Source of the DNA: a virus | IMG/VR virus record: IMGVR_UViG_3300042900_000194 | Span: 1-24,623 of that record | DNA length: 24,623 nt | Reading direction: 5' to 3' (one strand) | Part shown: positions 14,186 through 21,772 of the stretch, piece by piece | How the letters are laid out: each line of letters starts with the position of its first letter | Position numbering within the stretch: position 1 is the first letter of the stretch | Made by a program: the position numbers and the translations under genes | Notes under the pieces: generated by a model | The model's database searches: none | What the model was told of the DNA's origin: nothing | Seen by the model: only the letters and a program-made list of their open reading frames with translations

Positions 14186-14794
14186 TTATCCTCGAGGTTG
14201 TGCGCCAGTAGCGGGCTTGGGTTGACGCTTGATATTGGTCATAGGGCTTGTGTTGCCCTGGGGAAGTTCATTAGTGGTCTTAGCAGGAGGTGTCTTACCA
14301 CCGGCCACTGTGAAATCACTGCGGTAAGCATTTTTCAACACAGCATGATTGTACGGACCAGTTGAATAGTCTTTCTTGAGTGCTCGTTGTTCAGCATCAG
14401 GTGCTGGATAGTCTGTGTTGGCTAACAGGTCTTTGTTTTCTGTTTCAACTCGATCTGCTTCGTCAACAAGTCCATCTACATATGGCTGTGTTTGCATCAC
14501 AATAAGATTGGGGTTGCCGCCAAGCATTTGAAACAACTGTTTGATCTGTGGTTCAATTGCAGGATACTTGAAACTCACATCAAACATTGTCACAGCATCA
14601 TTCTGATTGTTCGGAAAGTCTGTAAGGATCTTTTGTATGGGAGTGGTCTTGGCATCGCCCAATTTGGCTGGATCAAATTGATCCAGTTTTGATTTGAGTT
14701 GACGCACAAGATCGTCTGGAATGCGACCGCACATTTTGATACGATAATCGTATGTACGTTCACTTTCTGCTAGATATTTGGCAAATGGTTTCAT
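14186..14794 (-). CDS. Conserved T4-like virion structural protein (202 aa)
   Basis: Recognisable by RTYDYRIKMCG (14-24), an FDPAKLGDAKTTPIQK segment, and VTMFDVSFKYPAIEPQIKQL (about 69-88), features I associate with an uncharacterised structural protein of cyanophages and other aquatic T4-like phages. The N-terminus MKPFAKYLAES resembles capsid-targeting sequences. The C-terminal tail is a low-complexity Pro/Lys/Thr segment containing NTSPMTNIKRQ. Start ATG 14794 has an AGGAA Shine-Dalgarno, and AATAAATA lies just upstream. It is followed after 5 nt by the 795-aa gene. The exact virion role is unknown. Confidence 0.75.
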   Translation of the reverse strand: MKPFAKYLAESERTYDYRIKMCGRIPDDLVRQLKSKLDQFDPAKLGDAKTTPIQKILTDFPNNQNDAVTMFDVSFKYPAIEPQIKQLFQMLGGNPNLIVMQTQPYVDGLVDEADRVETENKDLLANTDYPAPDAEQRALKKDYSTGPYNHAVLKNAYRSDFTVAGGKTPPAKTTNELPQGNTSPMTNIKRQPKPATGAQPRG

Positions 14795-14811
14795 GTCAGG
14801 TTCCTGTGATA

Positions 14812-14819
14812 TATTTATT
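14812..14819 (-). promoter_or_regulatory. T4-type late promoter variant (AATAAATA)
   Basis: AATAAATA (14819-14812) matches the T4 late element at seven of eight positions. The predicted start near 14806 gives a leader of about 12 nt containing AGGAA before ATG 14794, the same geometry as the two perfect elements in this window. It overlaps the stop codon of gp16. Confidence 0.55.
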
Positions 14820-15309
14820 CTTTTTGAGCATTTTGATTCTTGCCCAGAATTCTTTCCAGCAGTTCATTGCGGCTGAGCACATGGCCTTGACCTTGCTGTG
14901 CGGCTGCGCCGTCGGGGTCTTTGTCTGCTTGTTGCTGATCCAATCGCACCTTTTTCATTTGCAAGTCGATCATCTTGAGTTTTTTGTCCAGCTTGGCTGT
15001 TTTAGCTGTGATAGCATGGCCTAGCATGTTGCTGGCTACTGAAAATATTTCGCTGGCAAATCTTGAGTCAACTTGCATGCCAAGGTCCATTAAGTCCTTG
15101 TAGCTGCCTGTGGCTAGTCCTGCAAGTTCATCCATTTCTGTATCAGTAGATTCCAAACCGCGCACAGCCGGCAAGGCAGCATCTATCTTGTCGATAGCAG
15201 CATCTAAGTTTTGGATTATGGTGCGATTTTCTGCTATCGAAGGAACAGCAGTTTCCACTTCTTCGGTGGTAGGGGGTAAATCAAAAAGTTCTTCAAGTTT
15301 ACGGGTCAT
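14815..15309 (-). CDS. 16: Terminase small subunit gp16
   Basis: Recognises DNA and regulates the gp17 motor at packaging initiation. At 164 aa it has the same length as T4 gp16. The central helices (ENRTIIQNLDAAIDKIDAAL, 27-46, and SRFASEIFSVASNMLGHAI, about 82-100) fit the coiled-coil oligomerisation core, followed by the basic helix TAKLDKKLKMIDLQMKKVRL, typical of gp16 in aquatic T4-like phages. The ends are low complexity, as in the family. ATG 15309 has no Shine-Dalgarno; TAAATA is placed exactly 4 nt before it. It lies 14 nt after gp4 and is about 7 kb from gp17, so the packaging genes are split. Confidence 0.82.
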   Translation of the reverse strand: MTRKLEELFDLPPTTEEVETAVPSIAENRTIIQNLDAAIDKIDAALPAVRGLESTDTEMDELAGLATGSYKDLMDLGMQVDSRFASEIFSVASNMLGHAITAKTAKLDKKLKMIDLQMKKVRLDQQQADKDPDGAAAQQGQGHVLSRNELLERILGKNQNAQKE

Positions 15310-15323
15310 GCCATATTTAGTGG

Positions 15324-15755
15324 CTATGCTTTACCGTTCTTAAACATATCGTCTTCAGTTATGACTCTAAAAGTCAGGCCTTGATTTCTGCACCATTTGG
15401 TTGCAGCGTCCCATTTGGCGTAATTCACCGCTACCACAGCACGGTCTCTGGGTTTTTGACCTTCTGTTATGGCACTCTGACCTTTGGGCTTGATTTCAAT
15501 CAGCTCAGCTTTGAGGGTGTTGTTGCGAGTCTTGTAAGTGATCAAAAAGTCTGGCACATACGTGGTCATTTTGCCAGTCAAGGGATGAAGGTACGGTATG
15601 CGGATGCTTTCACTTGCCCATTGCATGATGTTGTCATTGGTGTCGCAAAAACGCATGAAAGAATGTTCCCATCCCGATCTGTATCTGGGCATGCCTTGGC
15701 CCACATATTTTTTAGTGTTAATAACTTGGTAGACGCCTTGTGCCCACTTGCTCAT
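15324..15755 (-). CDS. 4: Head completion protein gp4
   Basis: Acts on filled heads before tail joining in T4. The 143-residue protein has a restriction-endonuclease-like core: E30 in YRSGWEHSF, PDF at 68-70 and the E-x-K segment ELIEIKPK (84-91), preceded by the MQWASESIRIPY strand. These are the typical landmarks of phage gp4, which has a PD-(D/E)xK fold. The likely catalytic acid and lysine residues are retained. The start overlaps the upstream stop by 4 bp (ATGA), coupling it to the 121-aa gene. Placement between baseplate/tail genes and gp16 differs from T4. Confidence 0.9.
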   Translation of the reverse strand: MSKWAQGVYQVINTKKYVGQGMPRYRSGWEHSFMRFCDTNDNIMQWASESIRIPYLHPLTGKMTTYVPDFLITYKTRNNTLKAELIEIKPKGQSAITEGQKPRDRAVVAVNYAKWDAATKWCRNQGLTFRVITEDDMFKNGKA

Positions 15756-16117
15756 TGCAACACTGTTCTAGCAGCATAATAGTTGGGCACTGGCTGTGCA
15801 TTCACACCCAACAGTGTGGCTCTGCTACGAATGCTGTTTAGATAGTAAGCCATATTGAGAGTCAAAGTCATTGAGTCTACGCCTTGAAAAGTGTCCAACA
15901 GCGTTAGTGCAGGAATGTTAGTTTGCTCTGCTACCTGAAACAAACTCACTGTAAAGTTACCTGCTACCCTGGCATCGCCCATTTGTTGTTTGAAATAACT
16001 CAACACAATGTCATACTCGGCAGCAGGCACATTGGCATCATACTTGTAGAACTTGTCAAAAATTCTTACAGTTTGATCAATATTTTGATTGGGGTTATTA
16101 ATTGAGCCAGTGTACAT
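15752..16117 (-). CDS. Conserved small structural protein (121 aa)
   Basis: The helical middle FKQQMGDARVAGNFTVSLFQ with VAEQTNIPALTLLDTF, and the ending GVNAQPVPNYYAARTVLQ, resemble a conserved protein encoded near gp4 and tail-tube genes in cyanophages and related phages; I know no biochemical role. No Cys, signal peptide or membrane segment. Moderate GAGA Shine-Dalgarno before ATG 16117, which lies 9 nt after the tail-tube-like gene. The linkage with gp4 by an ATGA overlap suggests a neck or tail-completion job. It does not look like T4 gp53. Confidence 0.6.
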   Translation of the reverse strand: MYTGSINNPNQNIDQTVRIFDKFYKYDANVPAAEYDIVLSYFKQQMGDARVAGNFTVSLFQVAEQTNIPALTLLDTFQGVDSMTLTLNMAYYLNSIRSRATLLGVNAQPVPNYYAARTVLQ

Positions 16118-16126
16118 TTGTTAATC

Positions 16127-17287
16127 TCAAGGATAAAATTGTGAGCCAGGTAAACCAGCTCTGGTGGCTTGAGCATTAGGAAACACCCACCCATCAGCTT
16201 TGTTGATTACTGATCTAACAGCACCTGCACCTTGTTGGCTGATAACCTGTTTGCCCAGCGATACAGCTTCACTCTGAACAATTGATTTCAAATTTTTACC
16301 TTTAAATGTGTTGTAAGTGGCACCAGCTTTTTGTGCAGCACCAATGAGACCAGCCACTGACCCAGATTCTAAATCTGCCATGATACCTTCTCCAGTAGAT
16401 AGCAGGCCGCCTTGACCAAAGATGCTGGCAGTGGATCCTGCACGAGCCAACGGGCTTGGAGTTTCGTCATAGTGTGCTGTATCTGGCCATGATATGTTTT
16501 TGTCTGGTTTACCAAGGCCACCATTGAGATATTTCACAGTTTCGTAACGGATAGTCATGCTGTGTTGCATGGTACCGCTGCCTTGTGAGTAATCGTAAGT
16601 GTCGTGATTCCATGCAGTAATCAGCGGATTGATCAAAATATATCTAGCATACTTGTGTTGATCAAACCCAATGATTTGTATGTCTTTGAAAAATGGTGGC
16701 TTACCTGATGCTGTGCTGGTGCCATCCATAAAGTTTTCGCCAATAAATCCCCAATCACTAACACTGCCTATTCGATTTTGTGCGTAGATGTCTCTGTTGT
16801 TGTAACTGAATCCATTTTGTTTGGTAGCATTTTCGCCAACGGTGCCATAAGAAGTGGGTGCATTGCTGATGTATTGCTGTGCTGGATCTTTGTAGTAGTA
16901 AGAATAATACTGATACCACATCTCACGAATGTTGTCACCACCGTCATCATGGAACGTGATGTTTACAGGTTCGTAGTTGATTTTTGTTTGCACAAGGCGT
17001 TTGCGATTGTACTGATTTAATGTAGCAACGTCAATGTTGTATTTGGGCAAGTCAACAGTTTTTACCGCCAAGCTCAGTGTTGAAATTTGTGTTGGACCAA
17101 ATATTTTAGAATTTTTTAGTGCTTGTATTTCTTCCACGTTCAGGGTAAACTGAACATGGAATAAAAATTTAAATCTGGGTTTTAGTTCGTAGGCATTAGT
17201 GCGAAAAGTTTTACTTGCGTGAGTGTAATCACGCAAGCTGTTTGTCGCAGTAAAACCTTTAAGAAAGTCTTGGCCGAAGCTAGACAT
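16127..17287 (-). CDS. Tail-tube-like virion protein (386 aa), possibly gp54/gp48-related
   Basis: FLKGFTATNSLRDYTHASKTF leads into LKPRFKFLFHVQFTLN, then LAVKTVDLPKYNIDVATLNQYNRKR, INYEPVNITFHDD and HSMTIRYETVKY. Strand order and the PxFxFxVxF...VDLPxY...PVxITFHDD pattern follow the tail-tube fold used by gp19 and the tube-initiator gp54. In T4-like phages of aquatic bacteria a longer tube-like protein of this type is common. The C-terminal 120 residues are Gly/Ala/Ser-rich and extended. It starts 10 nt after gp19, with an AAGGT Shine-Dalgarno. Role as tube initiator, cap or terminator is plausible; the specific T4 equivalent is uncertain. Confidence 0.6.
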   Translation of the reverse strand: MSSFGQDFLKGFTATNSLRDYTHASKTFRTNAYELKPRFKFLFHVQFTLNVEEIQALKNSKIFGPTQISTLSLAVKTVDLPKYNIDVATLNQYNRKRLVQTKINYEPVNITFHDDGGDNIREMWYQYYSYYYKDPAQQYISNAPTSYGTVGENATKQNGFSYNNRDIYAQNRIGSVSDWGFIGENFMDGTSTASGKPPFFKDIQIIGFDQHKYARYILINPLITAWNHDTYDYSQGSGTMQHSMTIRYETVKYLNGGLGKPDKNISWPDTAHYDETPSPLARAGSTASIFGQGGLLSTGEGIMADLESGSVAGLIGAAQKAGATYNTFKGKNLKSIVQSEAVSLGKQVISQQGAGAVRSVINKADGWVFPNAQATRAGLPGSQFYP

Positions 17288-17297
17288 TGATTAGACC

Positions 17298-17933
17298 TTA
17301 CGGTGCTGTGCCGATACCGGTAACAACATCGTTTATAGTGCGACCAATAACACCGCCAATACCACCACCACCTTGATTGCCTTGGTTGGCGTTGTCATAA
17401 GAAATGTTCAGTGTAATTGACACTGCTTCGTTGGTGCCATATGCCATTGGGCCGTAGTCGGCGCTCACAATGTAGCAACCATACAGTTCCCATGATTCAA
17501 GCACTACTGGTTCGTTGGCGCCGTTGCCACCGTCAAGCATTTCTAATTTGGTCAAAAACTTGTAGTCAATACCAGATGCCGCTGAACTCATTTCTAAGAA
17601 GTCCATTTGTTTCTGGACTTGTTCACCAATCAACTTGGACACATTGCCTGATGCGTCATCGCGAATCTCAACAGCAACGTCTGCCCAACTGTGACGACCG
17701 GCCAACTTCAATGTTGAGTTATAAATTGGCAATGTAATTGCTTCGAACGTCAAGTTAGGACGAGCAAAGCTCACCACTTGCTTGGTTAATTCTGTAGTTG
17801 GTGTCGAAACTCCCAAATTCTCAAACATCACTCTAAAGCGATATCTAAGTTTTGGCATTAACAGACCTTGGGTGCTTGAGCTTTGATCGCTTGCAAGCGG
17901 TACTGTCATTTTATTTAATGATGAACTTGGCAT
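17298..17933 (-). CDS. 19: Tail tube protein gp19
   Basis: Major subunit of the inner tail tube through which DNA passes. The 211 aa include LMPKLRYRFRVMFENLG (about 25-41), ARPNLTFEAITLPIYNST, the AGRHSWADVAVEIRDD strand pair, and LESWELYGCYIVSADYGPM, which together give the expected tube-domain pattern. A Gly/Asn-rich tail ends the protein (NANQGNQGGGG...). ATG 17933 has an AGGAGAT Shine-Dalgarno; a second Met at residue 9 is less likely. It has its own late-type element (GATAAATA) after a strong terminator behind gp18, so gp18 and gp19 can be expressed at different levels. Confidence 0.88.
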   Translation of the reverse strand: MPSSSLNKMTVPLASDQSSSTQGLLMPKLRYRFRVMFENLGVSTPTTELTKQVVSFARPNLTFEAITLPIYNSTLKLAGRHSWADVAVEIRDDASGNVSKLIGEQVQKQMDFLEMSSAASGIDYKFLTKLEMLDGGNGANEPVVLESWELYGCYIVSADYGPMAYGTNEAVSITLNISYDNANQGNQGGGGIGGVIGRTINDVVTGIGTAP

Positions 17934-17952
17934 TGTGTATATCTCCTAGTTT

Positions 17953-17960
17953 TATTTATC
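17953..17960 (-). promoter_or_regulatory. T4-type late promoter variant (GATAAATA) for gp19
   Basis: GATAAATA (17960-17953) matches the late element at seven of eight positions. The predicted start near 17947 gives a 14-nt leader carrying AGGAGAT before ATG 17933. It sits between the gp18 terminator and gp19, where a promoter is needed. Confidence 0.65.
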
Positions 17961-17975
17961 TTAGACTTGAGGTCA

Positions 17976-18003
17976 AAAAATAGGGTCCAAAGACCCTATT
18001 TTT
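17976..18003 (-). terminator. Rho-independent terminator after gp18
   Basis: A perfect 12-bp stem (17976-17987 with 17992-18003) encloses a 4-nt loop. The stem has a GGGTC/GACCC core, with A-tracts on one side and a T-run (TTTTTT on the minus strand) after it. It begins within the gp18 stop codon. The A/T symmetry makes it potentially active on both strands, but only minus-strand genes flank it. Confidence 0.9.
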
Positions 18004-21000
18004 ATAGTCCTGCTGCTATGTCTCCAGTGTTCTTGATACGCAATGGGATGTAGATAAACTCCACAGCCTTCACTGGTTCAATGGCAATATCAACCCACAA
18101 TTCGTTGCGGTCAATACGAGCTGGTGTGTTATTGCTCAAGTCGCAAACAACCAAGTAGTCATAGATAGCACGTTTGGCAATCAAATCAACCATCAAGCTG
18201 TTGCAGGTGTTGGTGATTTCATTACGTGTGATCTGATCGTTAGGTTCAAACAGATACAACTTACCAATTTCTTCCAGGCGTCCACGCAAGAACGCAACCA
18301 AGCGTGCAACGTTGATACGATCCAGTGCTGTGGTAGTTGTGGTTGATGTTTTGTTACCAAAGTTGGTAATACCCACACCTGGAATGAATGTAATTGGGTT
18401 GACATTCAAACTGTACAGTACATCACGCAAGCCTTGGTTCACACCAATTGGTTGGAACTCACCTGTAGCAGCATCAATGTAACCAATTTGTGTGGCATTG
18501 TCTACCACACCACGACGTGTACCGGCTGGTGCCAACCATGGATAACTCACTTCGTCACTGCGGATGATTGTTCTAACCATCATGTGACTTGGTGCTGTTA
18601 CCACAGTATTACCACTCAAGTCTGTGGTTGTACAGCTTGGGTAGAAAGTAGCGCAGTAGTTACTGGTACTAGATTGCCCGTCACCGGCTATAGTACCCAG
18701 TCCGTTGTTGTTGGTAGCCCAAGTTGTGATGTCAGTGCCTGTGGCTGGCAAACGCATTGGAGTGTCGCCTACCACAAACAATGTGTTGTTGCGCTCATTG
18801 CTGAGTGCAATCATGTTGGGGATCAACTCTGGATAGCCAGGTGTTGCAATCAGTGTGTACTGGGCAGTATCTTCTCTAGCGCCTTGGCTAGTATCAACAC
18901 CAGCTTTCAGTGCCTCCACAATCATTTGACGTTGTGCCAAGCGACCAGCATACATGCTGCCGTCTTGCTTGTTGCCCGATGCGGTGAGCCAGGTACTGGT
19001 CACTGCTGGTAGTGTGTCATCAGGGTAAGAAGTAGCATTAAAGTAATCATTTTGATAGCTCTTGACATTGTAACCTGAACGGCGTGTGTTCCACAACAAC
19101 ATACCTTGTGGATATAGTGCAGGATCTGGAGCATCTAAATCCAAGTAATTGCTGGTCAGCAAACTCACAATGGTCGGAATTGGGTCTGAAACAGGATTTG
19201 TTGTACCATTTGGCGCCCAACGAGCATCAGCAAACAACACACCATTCTGTGTGACCTGATCAGTGGTGTTAACAGACACCCATTGATCTACTCCACTTAC
19301 AAGTTCCCAACGATACAACTTGGGATAGTTTTCCAAGTCGCTGGTGTCAACCCACAAGTCTCCATACACCAATGCACTTTGAGCCACATTATTTTGTGTA
19401 GTAGGTGCTGTGGCAGCGCAAATTGGACCCGATGCATTGGTTGCACTGAGGTCATATCCACGCACATCATTAGAAACGTTTTGATAACCCAACCAAAGAC
19501 CATTGTTCTGAATCATGATATCAACTTGTGTGGCAGTTGAATAATACCACAGTCTGCCATCAGCAGGATCTTGATAAGGTGCTGTGGCACTGGAGGTGTA
19601 CTCAAACTCAGATGCTGTACAAAAATTGCTCAAAATCAACGTGGTTGGTATGGCTACTGCTGGTCGGCAAAGATCAGTGCTATTGGCAAATCCAGCAGTA
19701 GTAATAGGAGTACCTTGTCCTGCCACTGGAGCCAAGGTCATAATACCACCTTGACTGTGAGTGAACACAATGTTTCCTGCGCTGTTTACACTTGCTGAAA
19801 CATACGGCACATTGGCTGCACTAACAGCAGTGATAAAACTAGAAATACTAGTTCCAGTTAGTGTTACTGTGGCAGTATTTGCACTTGTTGATCCTGGAAT
19901 AGAACCTTGTAATACAAACTGATTTCCAGCAACAAACAAACTGTCACCATTTACTCCAGGAGTAGTGTCCCCTGTGACTATAGTTTGGCCAAATACAACC
20001 TGTTCGTAAATTTCAAATCCAAACGAATTAAGTGGTGTTGTTTCGCCGGCATTAGCACCAGATTGTGCCCATAATGTTCCAACTGGAATATTTTTGCCGC
20101 CGCCTGCGGGATCTAATGTATAAATTGCATTAGTGCCTGTGGTGAATATAGGGCAACTTTGTAGGACCCATTCTCCTAATGCGGCACTGTATTTTTTTAC
20201 TTGCAGTGCAACACCATTGTTTGCTGCGCTGATATTGTTCCACATTGATCCTGTTGGTCTTGGTGTGGTGTCTGTGGTTCTCCAACGCGGTGCTTGATAA
20301 CTATATCCAGTAACAAAAACTGGAGCAAAGTATTCAATTGCTGAAATACCAAGAGCAGTACACAACGCAGTGCCACTGGCATTGGGAATAATACTGACAA
20401 TACCACCATTGGCAGTACTGCCGTCATTGGTTGCTGTGTCATCTGCGTAGATAGTAAATTTACCGCTAACTGCGGCTGCGGTCACCCCTGTAATGGCTGC
20501 TGAATTCACCGCAGCCACAAATCCTGCCAAGTCGTTGTTGGGTGCAATAGGCACAGCAACCGACGTGCCGTTGATGAAAATGCTTTGTCCTGCTGTGAGT
20601 GTGGGATTGGTTACATTGCCTTGAATTGTGGGCCAAGATGCTTGCCAAGCTGCGTCACCAACTGCTACCCAGGTATTACTGGCATTTTTGTACCAACCAA
20701 CGTTGCGTAGATCATAGCTGTTGTTAGCACCATATGCTACCACGGCGTAATCACCAATGCTGCCTATGGTAGAGACAGGAGTATAAATGTCAAAACCAGT
20801 TGTGCCGCTGACAGATGCTGTGACATCAGCTGCATCAGTAATTACCAATGGGGTGATCACAGTAAATTCACTAGTGCTTTGATTCCACTCTTGCATGCCC
20901 CATACTGAAGTCGAAGTATCCAACCAATAGGCGCCATCATTTGGCGTTCCAGTTGGACGAGTCAAGCTGGCAGTAAGGTCAGTTAAATCCACATCCACAC

Positions 21001-21331
21001 GCTGAACATAAGCGCGGTTTGAAATGCCCAATGAACTGTAAGCAGCCAACAAACCGTATTCATTGAGTTCGTAACCATTGATAGGTGTACCAGTGGTTGT
21101 GTTATAGAAGAATGGCACACCAAAAGTGGCTGTCAAATCACGCTGACTGGTGATTAAATATGTTTTGTTAACGTTAGCTGCGGTGGTACCAGCTGCTACT
21201 CCAACGCCAGAGCCAGAAACTTTGTTCTGCGCTGTGGCAATCAAGAAGTATGGTACTGTGTTGACTGCTGATGGAATATATTGACTTTCGTCAATTACTG
21301 TTACTTGTACGCCGGGTGATATGAGAGCCAT
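18002..21331 (-). CDS. 18: Tail sheath protein gp18, enlarged by inserted domains
   Basis: Contractile sheath subunit. The N-terminus MALISPGVQVTVIDESQYIP, the KTYLITSQRDLTATFG segment and a C-terminal region containing RINVARLVAFLRGRLEEIGK and ITNTCNSLMVDLI...DYLVVCD are diagnostic. At 1109 aa it is far longer than T4 gp18 (659 aa). The extra material lies between about residues 125 and 780. It includes repeated G-x-[LMY]-W segments (GAYWLDTST, GSMWNNIS, GTLWAQSG, GRLWYYST, GDLWVDTSD) and two flagellin-IN-like modules (about 243-330 and 455-548). These probably form surface protrusions on the sheath. ATG 21331 has an AAGGA Shine-Dalgarno and a perfect late promoter. Confidence 0.92.
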   Translation of the reverse strand: MALISPGVQVTVIDESQYIPSAVNTVPYFLIATAQNKVSGSGVGVAAGTTAANVNKTYLITSQRDLTATFGVPFFYNTTTGTPINGYELNEYGLLAAYSSLGISNRAYVQRVDVDLTDLTASLTRPTGTPNDGAYWLDTSTSVWGMQEWNQSTSEFTVITPLVITDAADVTASVSGTTGFDIYTPVSTIGSIGDYAVVAYGANNSYDLRNVGWYKNASNTWVAVGDAAWQASWPTIQGNVTNPTLTAGQSIFINGTSVAVPIAPNNDLAGFVAAVNSAAITGVTAAAVSGKFTIYADDTATNDGSTANGGIVSIIPNASGTALCTALGISAIEYFAPVFVTGYSYQAPRWRTTDTTPRPTGSMWNNISAANNGVALQVKKYSAALGEWVLQSCPIFTTGTNAIYTLDPAGGGKNIPVGTLWAQSGANAGETTPLNSFGFEIYEQVVFGQTIVTGDTTPGVNGDSLFVAGNQFVLQGSIPGSTSANTATVTLTGTSISSFITAVSAANVPYVSASVNSAGNIVFTHSQGGIMTLAPVAGQGTPITTAGFANSTDLCRPAVAIPTTLILSNFCTASEFEYTSSATAPYQDPADGRLWYYSTATQVDIMIQNNGLWLGYQNVSNDVRGYDLSATNASGPICAATAPTTQNNVAQSALVYGDLWVDTSDLENYPKLYRWELVSGVDQWVSVNTTDQVTQNGVLFADARWAPNGTTNPVSDPIPTIVSLLTSNYLDLDAPDPALYPQGMLLWNTRRSGYNVKSYQNDYFNATSYPDDTLPAVTSTWLTASGNKQDGSMYAGRLAQRQMIVEALKAGVDTSQGAREDTAQYTLIATPGYPELIPNMIALSNERNNTLFVVGDTPMRLPATGTDITTWATNNNGLGTIAGDGQSSTSNYCATFYPSCTTTDLSGNTVVTAPSHMMVRTIIRSDEVSYPWLAPAGTRRGVVDNATQIGYIDAATGEFQPIGVNQGLRDVLYSLNVNPITFIPGVGITNFGNKTSTTTTTALDRINVARLVAFLRGRLEEIGKLYLFEPNDQITRNEITNTCNSLMVDLIAKRAIYDYLVVCDLSNNTPARIDRNELWVDIAIEPVKAVEFIYIPLRIKNTGDIAAGL

Positions 21332-21355
21332 GGTTGAATCCTTTTCAAGTTCTAA

Positions 21356-21363
21356 TATTTATA
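21356..21363 (-). promoter_or_regulatory. T4-type late promoter (TATAAATA) for gp18
   Basis: An exact T4 late element reads TATAAATA on the minus strand (21363-21356). The predicted start near 21350 gives a 19-nt leader with AAGGA before ATG 21331. In T4 such promoters need gp55, gp33 and the gp45 clamp; none of those genes is in this window. Confidence 0.8.
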
Positions 21364-21415
21364 GAGACCTTGAAAAAAACAGCCGTTTTGAATACCTTTG
21401 GCAAAGGTCCATGCC

Positions 21416-21423
21416 GCTAAATA
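21416..21423 (+). promoter_or_regulatory. GCTAAATA element before the HNH gene
   Basis: GCTAAATA lies 4 nt before ATG 21428 on the plus strand. As a late-type element it would start RNA at about the ATG itself. It is divergent from the gp18 promoter, 52 bp away. No sigma70-type pair is convincing in this 97-bp divergent region. Confidence 0.35.
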
Positions 21424-21427
21424 CCGT

Positions 21428-21772
21428 ATGAGACCCATTTGTCAAGCCTGTCACCAGCGACCTTGTGCTGTGAACTACAAACGTGATGACATCACACACT
21501 ATCGATCAAGGTGTGAGACTTGTGCTAGGAAGGGACGTGGACTAAAACCTAGAGAGCCACGCTGGAAATCAGCTGGCTATAAGAAAAAGATGAGTTGCGA
21601 TCGCTGTGGATTCAAAGCCAAATACGCTGGTCAGATCTTTGTGTATCACGTGGATGGCAACTTGAACAATGCCGCACTTAAGAATCTCAAATCAGTTTGT
21701 AGAAACTGTGAAGTAGAGCTGTCTAAGAGCGATCTTGCGTGGCGGCAGGGCGATCTTGAACCAGACTCTTGA
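21428..21772 (+). CDS. HNH/zinc-finger endonuclease-like protein
   Basis: The only plus-strand gene. The 114-aa product has four Cys pairs (CQAC, CETC, CDRC, CRNC), suggesting two zinc knuckles, and the HNH-like core YHVDGNLNNAALKNLKSVCRNC (H-x-D-G-N...N-L-x3-C-x2-C). Similar short proteins (starting MRPICxxCxxRPCAVNY) are encoded in cyanophages and relatives. It may be a nicking or homing-type nuclease or a DNA-processing factor. ATG 21428 is chosen; an in-frame TTG at 21398 would add ten residues but lacks support. No Shine-Dalgarno is visible. Its 3' end overlaps the kinase gene by 50 bp in convergent orientation, so transcription of one could silence the other. Confidence 0.8.
   Translation: MRPICQACHQRPCAVNYKRDDITHYRSRCETCARKGRGLKPREPRWKSAGYKKKMSCDRCGFKAKYAGQIFVYHVDGNLNNAALKNLKSVCRNCEVELSKSDLAWRQGDLEPDS

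Noticed and set aside
18434-19012. Plus-strand open frame (192 aa) opposite gp18
   Set aside because: Shadow of a firmly identified sheath gene; composition (His, Cys, Trp, Thr) is typical of antisense reading.
21398-21427. TTG start adding ten residues to the HNH protein
   Set aside because: No ribosome-binding site, and the recognisable family start MRPICQAC coincides with ATG 21428.
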